Positions 1-7,016 of a stretch of 10,215 nt of DNA are shown one piece after another. Both the position numbers and the translations under genes were made by a program. Source of the stretch: Halocafeteria seosinensis (taxonomy: Eukaryota; Sar; Bigyra; Bicosoecida); contig LVLI01000320.1 in assembly GCA_001687465.1 (NCBI GenBank), forward strand, positions 64,001 to 74,215. The letters run 5' to 3'. Below the pieces are notes generated by a model. That model worked only from the letters and a program-made list of their open reading frames with translations. It was not told the DNA's origin and did not search any database. Each line of letters starts with the position of its first letter. Position 1 is the first letter of the stretch.

Positions 1-124
1 GAGCTTGTGTGTACAAATCAATGGCACTGTCCACCTCGCCGTCGCGATAAGCTGCATTCCCTTCTTCTTTCTTCTGAAGCCATTGTGGCTTGTCTTCACC
101 CTGCTGTTTATTTTCTGTCGACAT
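1..124 (-). CDS. TPR-domain protein, N-terminal part (cut by window edge)
   Basis: An ATG at 124-122 opens 41 codons that run off the left edge; an in-frame TAA lies 14 codons upstream, so this is the first ATG of its frame. The N-terminus is polar (MSTENKQQGEDKPQW) and leads straight into a tetratricopeptide repeat. Residues 22-41 show the TPR signature: Gly at repeat position 8, Asn 9, Ala 10, Gly 15, Ala 20, Tyr 24 and Ala 27 (GNAAYRDGEVDSAIDLYTQA). Known family role: TPR helices form protein-binding grooves, and this KEEGNAAY..G style is common in Hsp70/Hsp90 co-chaperones (STI1/HOP, SGT1, PP5, RPAP3 types). Which one cannot be told from a single repeat. It is transcribed divergently from the CK2 gene. 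Supported by the reading frame and repeat pattern; the co-chaperone role is inference. Confidence 0.75.
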   Translation of the reverse strand, partial: MSTENKQQGEDKPQWLQKKEEGNAAYRDGEVDSAIDLYTQA

Positions 125-781
125 TTTGTGCTTGGTATGCAATATATCCTCTTCTACCCTGCGTTAGTATTTGAATCCAGACAGACCTCCGAGGTTGATG
201 GTGAGCAATGTCTTTACGCTTAGCTGGAACGGTAGACTGCACACGGCACTCAAACTATGTATCTCATCAAGAAATTGGGACAACTGTTATCCCACCGGCC
301 AATTATAACTTCTGCTGACTTGACACAAGGGTGGCCTTTATTTTTTGAAGTCTTCTTGACCAACACAACAAACAAATGTAACACTTGTGTGCAAGGGGAA
401 GATGGCCAACAAAAAGACTCCGGGGAATGTGGTCCCCTATAGCTCCCCTACATCAGGGCAACGGAGGGCCGAGCAAGCCGAAGATTTTAGGTTGCTGAAT
501 GCCGAGCTTCGTACCATATACTGTGTAAGGGATACATTGATAGAAATTGGTAACTACCACACAAAAGAAGCGCCTTATACTCTTTGAAGACAAGTAGAGG
601 TTTTGCCCCCTCAGTAGTCCTAGGTAAGCAGAGAATTGTGTGTCTCTCAGACTACCTCGTTGCATTGTGATTGCCTATGCACAGCAGGAGCAGTCGGTTC
701 GTTTTCAAGAGACTCTACGAAAGTAACGTTGCATTGCCGTACGGGCACTGCGATGTTCTGCCTTTGAAACTGAAACGGTGA
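125..781. other. Divergent intergenic region between TPR gene and CK2 alpha
   Basis: No confident gene lies here. The stretch must contain the promoters and 5' untranslated regions of the minus-strand TPR gene and the plus-strand CK2 gene. One possible small reading frame at 402-587 is listed separately. Around 607-650 there are isolated splice-like signals: a pyrimidine-rich CCCCCTCAG, a GTAAGC and a TCTCTCAG. These would suit an intron in a 5' leader, but no protein-coding exon could be tied to them. No TATA box, tRNA or repeat was recognised. Confidence 0.5.
402..587 (+). CDS. Possible small protein or first exon, unrecognised
   Basis: An ATG at 402 opens about 61 codons on the plus strand (an in-frame ATG also exists at 387). 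The start reads MANKKTPGNVVPYSSPTSG, followed by a charged, helix-like stretch QRRAEQAEDFRLLNAELR, which is more protein-like than a random frame. A splice donor consensus (TGT|GTAAGG, about 525) and an acceptor at about 686 would join it to a 13-codon tail reading QEQSVRFQETLRK before a stop. That splice is only one possibility. No family was recognised. It could equally be a chance frame in the CK2 leader or promoter region. Its distance from the TPR gene and from CK2 leaves room for a very small gene on the plus strand. Confidence 0.2.
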   Translation: MANKKTPGNVVPYSSPTSGQRRAEQAEDFRLLNAELRTIYCVRDTLIEIGNYHTKEAPYTL

Positions 782-1003
782 ATGCTGTCATCACAGCTGG
801 TTCGACTTCCCAGCACATTGCGTGGGTCTAACTTCGTACGCTGGGTATCACAAGCACCAAGCAGCAGGAATCGAAAGCCAAAACTTCCCAACAGGGCTCG
901 CCGACCATCAAGCGCTGCCCCGACGCGTAGTAGCAAGCAACTTGGTAGATCCCCGTACTTTGATCCGTCAGAAGCTCCCCATCACTACGTCTGGAGTACA
1001 AAA
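782..1003 (+). CDS. In-frame N-terminal extension of CK2 alpha, targeting-peptide-like
   Basis: An ATG at 782, preceded directly by an in-frame TGA, opens 74 codons that run without a stop into the canonical CK2 start at 1004. The extension has no acidic residue in its first 60 positions (Asp61 and Glu64 are the first) but 13 Arg/Lys in its first 56, with many Ser, Pro and Ala. It starts [20 protein letters not shown], which could form a basic amphipathic helix. That composition is typical of mitochondrial or plastid transit peptides, and plastid-targeted CK2 alpha forms are known in plants. The start context at 1004 (AAAAATGA) looks stronger than at 782 (GTGAATGC), so the extension could be untranslated leader, a transit peptide, or used by only some transcripts. 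Confidence 0.4.
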
Positions 1004-2246
1004 ATGAGCGTTGCCAGGGTCTATGCGGATGTAAACGAAAAGAGACCTCCATCCTATTGGGATTATGAAAACGTCACTGTGACATGGGGGTATGTTACTC
1101 AAGTGAATCTTGTTTTCGATTTCCCAATCTTTGCCAATTGTTTTTTCGAGCTTGCGCAGAGACCAAGAGGATTACGAGGTCATTCGTAAAATAGGACGAG
1201 GGAAATATAGCGAAGTATTCGAAGGCATTAATGTGTATAATCGACAGCGATGCGTAATCAAGATTCTCAAACCCGTCAAGAAGAAAAAGATAAAAAGGTA
1301 CGCCGTTTGTGGATGTTCTGATTTTAGGAGTCGTTGGCTTGAATGGGCGTTGTCTTTTCGTTCGCTCAGAGAAATTAAAATTCTCCAGAATCTCTGCGGA
1401 GGGCCGAACATAATTAAACTCTTGGATGTCGTCCGGGATCCGAATAGCAAGACCCCCTGCTTAGTGTTCGAACACATCAACAACACAGACTTTAAAGTCC
1501 TGTATCCAACTCTCTGCGACTTTGATATTCGATATTATGTTCACGAAATTCTTGTTGGATTAGAGTATTGCCACAGTAATGGAATCATGCACAGAGATAT
1601 TAAACCGCACAATATCGTGATCGACCACGAAAATAGGAAACTCAGGATTATAGACTGGGGACTTGCGGAGTTCTATCACCGCGGCCGCGAATACAACGTA
1701 CGGGTTGCATCAAGATATTTCAAAGGTCCCGAGTTGCTTGTGGACCTTCAAGATTATGATTATAGTTTAGACATGTGGAGTCTCGGTGCCATGATCGCGG
1801 GAATGATCTTCAGGAAGGAACCTTTCTTTCATGGAAGTGATAATTACGACCAATTGGTTAAGATTGCCAAAGTATTGGGAACTGAGGATCTGTATAAATA
1901 TCTTCGTAAATATGATATTGAACTAGATCCTCAGTATGACGGATTGTTGGACAATTTTCCTAGGAAACCTTGGTCAAAATTCATTACAGCAGAAAATGCG
2001 CATTTAGTAACGCCAGAAGCTATCGATTTTTTAGACAAACTATTGCGATATGATCATCAGGAAAGACTGACTGCACGAGAAGCATTGGAGCATCCCTACC
2101 TAGCTCCTGTTCGGGCATCCAAGAGCAAAGAGAGTGGTGGTAGCGCATCTGAACATGGTTCAGAGGTAGGATCTTCTACTACGAACAGTGGGGGCGCAAG
2201 AGTGCTGCAAGAAAGCGTGGATGCTGCCATAGGCACCAATAGCTAA
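1004..2246 (+). CDS. CK2alpha (CSNK2A): Casein kinase 2 catalytic subunit alpha
   Basis: A constitutive Ser/Thr kinase that phosphorylates acidic sites and pairs with CK2 beta, in nucleus and cytosol. Exons 1004-1089, 1160-1297 and 1370-2246 give 366 residues (440 from the ATG at 782); the family is about 330-390. The start [15 protein letters not shown] matches the family N-terminus, which docks on the activation segment. Visible motifs: glycine loop [10 protein letters not shown] (41-50), catalytic Lys63 in VIKILKP, the CK2-specific basic run KKKKIKR (69-75) that reads acidic substrates, HRDIKPHN with Asp151, DWG in place of DFG (170-172), the GPELLVD segment after the activation loop, and [18 protein letters not shown] at the kinase C-lobe end. 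The tail (about 320-366) is Ser/Gly-rich and unlike animal tails. Both splices restore conserved sequence exactly. The kinase identity is as good as certain; the true start is not. Confidence 0.96.
1090..1159 (+). other. CK2 alpha intron 1 (70 bp)
   Basis: Donor GTATGT follows TGG GG, and the acceptor is GCTTGCGCAG. Splicing is phase 2 and joins TWG to [14 protein letters not shown], the unbroken CK2 N-lobe. Confidence 0.93.
1298..1369 (+). other. CK2 alpha intron 2 (72 bp, open in frame)
   Basis: Donor AAAAAG|GTACGC, acceptor TCGCTCAG|A, phase 2. Removal gives KKKKIKREIKIL, identical to the family consensus. The intron length is a multiple of three and holds no in-frame stop, so retention would add 24 residues without a frameshift. 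Confidence 0.95.
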
Positions 2247-2274
2247 TACACACTGTTTGGTTTGACGTATCAGA
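2247..2274. other. 28-bp spacer between convergent genes
   Basis: Only 28 bases separate the CK2 stop (TAA, 2244-2246) from the stop of the minus-strand membrane-protein gene (2275-2277). It cannot hold two 3' untranslated regions, so each transcript must end inside the other gene on the opposite strand. No AATAAA-type signal is present in it. Confidence 0.85.
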
Positions 2275-5200
2275 TTACTCAAGAGCAATTTCCGATTCGC
2301 TAGCTTGCTCTTTTCTTGGTTGCTCTTGCTCAGCATGAAGCTTCTGTTGTAGCTCATAGACACTCTCGCTGGCATTCGACGTTTCCAGACGTAGACGAGG
2401 ATCCCTGATCGAAGCTGTATATCCGAACAGATTGCCATACTCATTATTGTCTTTCATAGCGTAAGAATGAAGACCTGTCATTCTACGTGCAGAGCGCTTG
2501 TTACTTCCCTGTCCAACCGATAGAAGCTTGGTCTTAGCTGATTGTTCTAGTTTATAGAGCCTGGCAGTATGCTCGTGCAAGCTCTGAACTTCTTGTTTCT
2601 GGGAGGCAATTGCTTCCTGTAGGGCTTCATATTCTCGATCCAGTGTTTTCTCTCGGTCTGACAGAATCTGCAATTGCTCTTTGTTTTTCTCGATTTGCTC
2701 CTGTAGCTCTTGCATCCGTTCACGCTGCTCTTCCTCCTCATCTGGATTTTGCTCCGTTTCGCTACCTTCCATACGGGAATCGGCCACCTTTTGAAGCTCC
2801 AGCATCTCTCGAAATTCCTCATCCAGAATCCGTTCGATCTTCTCCTTTTCAAGTGGAACGCTAACCTTCTGCGAGCGTTTCATAATGAGTTCATTACTGA
2901 GGCTATCGAGATAGGCTTTACCATTTTGATACTCCCGCTGGACACTTTGTCTCTTTGATGAGATTTCGTCGAACTGCTCCTTATAGTGCTGGAGGGACGA
3001 CCAAGATTTGTCGTAATATGCTCGTACTCTTGCTTTAGGCCTGTAGAGGCCTTCTTTGTAATCCGTAAGTATCTCCACCGGCAAACTCTCCCAATACGTT
3101 GGCCTTCCTCTCTGATTTACAGTTTTACCAAAGCAGTGGCCGCACGTTAGGAACCGAATAACACGAATTACTCCATTGGACATGAAATGGTACACGAGGA
3201 ATGCTATGATCATCAGCAAGAGCACAACCAATAACGGTAGAGTAGCCGGCGTTGTCGACCTTTCACCCACTCGATACGATTCCGAACCAATTGAAGTAAT
3301 CTTATTAAAGATTTTTGCGCCTGTGCTAGTGCTGTTCCCCGAGAAGAGACTCCCGAAGCTACTCACTAAGCTGGCCGCATCATCGACGGCAGACTTTGGA
3401 GGAAATATCCTCTCATTGGACAACATCCAAATCGATACCATAAGAAACAGCACCGCTGCTAGCGGAAGTATCGTCAGGACGCGGTTGGACAGAAGATTGG
3501 AAAGCCTGGGGGGTGTACGGTACACTCTTGTAAAGAAAAATTTGTCCATGTAGTAGAGCACCACATGGTACAAGGCAGCAATCGGAAGAAGAACCGGAAT
3601 TCCTGTGCAGTACATCAAACAAAGAAAAACTATGGCCAACTGACGAGCGTATCGTTCGTCGAGCATCATCGTTGGTCCAGCGTAAAGCTTGTTGAGCTGA
3701 GTTTGAGTAATTTGACGAGTTACATGACTGTTAAGAGTTCCCCTTCTGTCCCAGCAACGTAACAACGATTTCCTGAACATTTTAGTTAGCACGGAACCAT
3801 GATCAATGAAGATGTTAATGATGACAGCCGCAGTTAAGGACAAACCCACATCAGTGTACCAGTTAGCTGTAAAATCGCGATATTCACCCATGCGGAAAAT
3901 GCTTAGACGGGAGTCCAAATAAGCGTTCACCAAGATCAACAGCACACCAGTGTTTAGCAATGCGAGTAAGAACACTTTCATGGCTCGACTCAGGATTTCG
4001 GCCCCTCTATTCGGCAGCTTTTCAAATCCAACTAGTGCTTTCATAAAGGCGCGCAGTAAGAAGTTGATAGTAATGATGATAGCCACAGATCCGTAACTTG
4101 CTATTTGAGCCTTAACATAGTTATTGAACCATTCTTCGCACAACAGCACTGTCTCTGTTGTCCCGTCCTCAAATTCCAACAAAAACTCTTCCTCTCGCAT
4201 TTCCGATCTCCCCTTTTCTCTCCAGAGCCACTGGCAGTAACACTGAATTCGTCCTTGTCGTACTTGAGAGCTCTCCTTCTTTGCTGGATCATACCGCGGT
4301 AGTTCGTCTTGTATTGCTAGTTCCTTGTTGAAGGGATCAATTAAAGTCTTACAATCTACATTCAAAAACTCTCGGTTTAGAGATCTACTTGTCTCCTCTG
4401 TAAAGAACACTGCGACAGCAGCAATGAAGAGCACGCATATCGTCACCAGCATTGTGGCGCTCAGTCTCAGACGCCGGTTGGTCGACGATACAGGGATATT
4501 TTCCCATATCACGTCAGATGGGGAGGGTGCACCAGTAGCTCGTATGGTTATGCCATGAAGCTTCTTCTCCTTCCGGCTACAACAGTTAGCGAAGGAAGAA
4601 TTGGGAAACTCGCGGAGCGCACGGAGTTTCCCTTCTTCGGTTACAAATGTTACAAACGCCGACACTGCTCTATCAGCTTTCATATCCTGTTGGGTTACTG
4701 TTATTTCCTTGTCCAAGCTACTAATTTTGTTGATGAGTTTGTATATGCGCCGGATGCATCGTGTCACCTCTTCGTCCTCGGGCGGAATTTTCTCACAACA
4801 GCCAGTGTGTACTTTCAGCGTCCCTTCTCGAATGCAGTCCTTTGCTTGACTATATGATAATCCCATTAATTGCAAAAAATACTCCTCAGTCTCCAGCTTG
4901 TGCAATAGTCTTCCTCTTTCTTTCAACTTGCCCATCACTTCGCTGTAGTCCATACAAAAGTTAATATCGGCGACCTCGATCACGTCATTGTGCTCTGCGA
5001 CAGGAGGTGAATGCGTCAGGAGCATTTCCAGGTGCCGCTGAAGTACTACCTCTAACTGTTCTGTGCTATCGTGCTCAGGCAAACGGCCAATAAAGATGGT
5101 AAAGTCTTCCGCCGAAGTTACGTTGAACAACTCTGTTTCTTCTCTTTCCAACGTAGTGAGGAAGCACATTCCAACAATGAAAATCCCTACAATCAGTACG

Positions 5201-6683
5201 GAAATTAGCATAAGAACGATAGATACTGTGTCTCTCTCGATTTCCAAATTTAGGATCCCAATAGAGACTTTGACCGGGAAGCATGTTGCCACGGCAGCAA
5301 GATTCAAAACAGGTAAGCAGTGATCCCCTATTTCTCCCGTAGAGTTGAAAGCAACTTGGCACAGAAAGGTACCATCGTCCGCAGGCATTTTTTCCTCTCC
5401 TTCATCTTCCTTACAAATATCCTTTCCTTCTTCATTTTTGACGGGAGACATTGTCTGTAGTGTATTGGGATCCACGCGGAAGGAACACGATGATAACCCC
5501 AAGCACCTGCGAGTCCCAAACTCTACCGCCTTCTTGGAAGAACACGACTCGTCCCCATACCGAAGGTGTAAGTTCGAAAAGTCAGCCCGTCCATCCGAGG
5601 TTCTCTTATCGGAACAGCATGCAGCATCGAAGAACACGTCCCCCGTTGGGACAACTTTGACTTCTCTTTCCCCATCGAAATGAGGAAACTCAGCCGGGCA
5701 TTGTGGATCGGGTTGTTGTGTGGCAGGACATTCGCATGCACCACGGACGTCTCCATAAATCACTCTTATCTTTCCAATAACGAAATCTCGCGGGCATTCC
5801 AGGGTGAGTTCTTCTTCACTTTTAGCATTCGCCCGTCTACAGGAGTCAGTGCCTTCCCCTAGATTCCCTGCAGTGGAATTACAGAGCTTTTTGTGTGTAA
5901 CCGCGTTAGGCTTACTAGAGCCCGTGCATGTATTCACACACCCATTGTTAGTAGCGAGGGGTACTCGTCTGCTGAAACTACCTCGTCATTGAAATTGTCA
6001 CCATTAAAGTACAATACCATTGCCGGAATCGAGACGATGGTCAGAACAGTAAACAACACCGCCATAAATTTCTGTAATTCAGGAACAACTAGTGCTAAGT
6101 AGATATTTGCCACTTGCTGATAGGGTTTCCTCACCAAGTATTTGAAGTACAGCACTATACCAATACCATAATTAACAAATTCCGAGTCCTTTATCTCCGT
6201 GTAATTTTTTGGTTTCATGCAACTGGAATCAAAAGGCTTGAAGTATCAATGCGTCATTCTTTTGACCTGTATCTCTTCTCCTTACACAAATCTTCCTGTT
6301 TTGGTTGCGCAAAACGGATGGCGCTTGAACTTGGAATAGGTATATCCTGACTCGTCCATTTGTGTCGTTTGCCGATGAGGGTGGTTACGTTCTATACTGG
6401 CTTTGACCTGCGAAGTACCATCATTCGATCCCCTCTCAACACATACCTACGGAATATCCATGTAACATACTTTAGCCTTGGAGAGGTGGAATGGCCCCTT
6501 AGGGCTAAAACCGATATCCAAGGCGCCTTTGTTGTCCACTCGCTTGTAGCCCGTTGCCATGGCTTCATGATCACTTTCGTCCGGCTGCTGACTAAATGAG
6601 ACATTTTTCCCTTTGGAGCTGGCAAAGTTTTTCTGCTCTGGAGTAGCCTCACCATCGGCCATCTCGTGTTGCTGGGCTGACAT
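2275..6683 (-). CDS. TMEM16/OSCA/TMEM63-superfamily membrane protein with lectin-like ectodomain
   Basis: Exons 6683-6471, 6407-6286, 6222-5942 and 5867-2275 give 1402 residues; the ATG at 6683 is the first after an in-frame TAG. Order: polar N-terminus; TM1 (165-184); Cys-rich, lectin-like ectodomain (about 224-380); TM2 (420-442); cytosolic domain (about 458-662) with RRM-like DFTIFIGRLP and AFVTFVTEEG, ending in the OSCA-type APSPSDVIWENI; TM3 (675-694); Cys-bearing outer loop; TM4-6 (796-813, 834-854, 877-894); hairpin TM7-8 (948-974) after ERYARQL and before DKFFFTRVYRTPP; TM9 (1002-1020); TM10 (1080-1100); coiled-coil tail (about 1157-1322). Loop charges fit ten helices with both ends inside. 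Relatives are mechanosensitive or calcium-permeable channels and lipid scramblases; which activity applies here is unknown. The large exon is firm; the first three rest on splice logic. Confidence 0.82.
2518..3015 (-). other. Coiled-coil cytosolic tail of the membrane protein
   Basis: Residues about 1157-1322, after the last membrane helix, are rich in Glu, Gln, Lys and Arg with heptad-spaced Leu/Ile/Val and no helix breakers over long runs (for example MQELQEQIEKNKEQLQILSD). This predicts a long coiled coil on the cytosolic side, suited to oligomerisation or anchoring. The last 80 residues are polar and probably disordered. Confidence 0.7.
5344..5814 (-). other. Lectin-like (SUEL/Gal_Lectin type) ectodomain of the membrane protein
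   Basis: Residues about 224-380 lie between TM1 and TM2 and hold many cysteines. The opening LECPRDFVIGKIRVIYGDVRG and the later CSSKKAVEFGTRRCLGLSSC, closing with FLCQVAFNS, follow the rhamnose/galactose-binding SUEL lectin pattern (C..g.vI..i..a.YG...g.C, then rC.Gk.sC.v, then C.V.a). An insertion of about 60 residues splits the first and second halves. The domain call is from motif order only, and sugar binding is inference. Confidence 0.5.
5868..5941 (-). other. Membrane-protein gene intron 3 (74 bp, boundaries tentative)
   Basis: A splice is needed because the TM1 frame stops at 5934 while the ectodomain frame is closed upstream by a TGA near 5986. Donor ATGG|GTGTGT (5941) and acceptor CCACTGCAG (ending 5868) match in phase 1 and give LLTMGNLGEGTDSC. 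An acceptor nine bases further (TCTAG, ending 5859) also keeps the frame and would drop three residues. Confidence 0.55.
6223..6285 (-). other. Membrane-protein gene intron 2 (63 bp)
   Basis: Donor GT|GTAAGG at 6285 and acceptor TTTTGATTCCAG ending at 6223 match in phase 2. It joins TKTGRFV to CMKPKNYTEIKDSEF just before the family-like segment YGIGIVLYFKYL. Its length equals that of intron 1. Confidence 0.75.
6408..6470 (-). other. Membrane-protein gene intron 1 (63 bp)
   Basis: Donor AAA|GTATGT at 6470, acceptor TACTTCGCAG ending at 6408, phase 0. It joins HLSKAK to VKASIERNHP. Without it the frame stops seven codons after the donor. Confidence 0.75.
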
Positions 6684-7016
6684 AACTGCTGCAACTGACT
6701 ATGCTGACGCTAAAATTAGCCGCAGCGTAGTTTGTTGCTGTTAGCTAAAATCATAAACCCAGATATACCGTCTTAAAAGATGAATGATGTACGTTTAACT
6801 AAACTATTGCATAGTGCATCGATACCAGCGAATTTCAAACGATGGCTTTCTGTGGAAACCGTTCATCGGACTTCAACAAAAGGACAACTGTGAATGAAGA
6901 ACAGGAAAGCTTGTGAATTTTGAGAGTCCGAAGCGTAGCATGATCCCAAGATAACAACGTCGGTACCAAGTTCTTGATTACTTTCATCAGGGAATGTCTT
7001 TCATTATGTGCACTGG
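6684..7016. other. Intergenic region: PLK 3' side and membrane-protein gene promoter
   Basis: These 333 bases lie between two minus-strand genes, so they should hold the PLK 3' untranslated region and the promoter of the membrane-protein gene. A TCATTCA motif on the minus strand (6781-6787, about 100 bases before the ATG) resembles the TCAYTYY initiator described in oomycetes, but a match this short is expected by chance. No AATAAA, tRNA, strong hairpin or further reading frame was seen. Confidence 0.5.

Noticed and set aside
165-185. Sequence resembling a tRNA B-box (TTTGAATCC)
   Set aside because: No T-arm stem and no acceptor or anticodon arm can be formed around it.
5-223. Plus-strand frame of 72 codons with hydrophobic stretches
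   Set aside because: It lies antisense to the TPR exon, and the hydrophobic residues are what pyrimidine-rich antisense DNA gives.
621-650. Closely spaced donor and acceptor signals suggesting a 27-bp intron
   Set aside because: Far shorter than any intron in the window (63 bp or more) and not linked to a coding frame.
453-665. Minus-strand frame of 70 codons
   Set aside because: No domain, no signal, no neighbouring exon that fits; it looks like a chance frame.
1110-2246. CK2 reading as one unspliced 378-codon frame from the ATG at 1110
   Set aside because: It would lack the conserved N-terminus and keep 24 foreign residues in the kinase N-lobe; splicing restores exact consensus.
3176-3553. 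Plus-strand frame of 125 codons inside the membrane-protein gene
   Set aside because: It is antisense to helices 8-10 of a well-supported coding exon and shows no family features.
2275-5937. Membrane protein starting at a GTG at 5937
   Set aside because: Nuclear genes of eukaryotes rarely start at GTG, and this start would drop TM1, which is encoded upstream and joins in phase.
5934-6218. Separate 94-residue one-helix protein from the ATG at 6218
   Set aside because: It contains TM1 of the larger protein, has matching splice sites on both sides, and stops inside a predicted intron.
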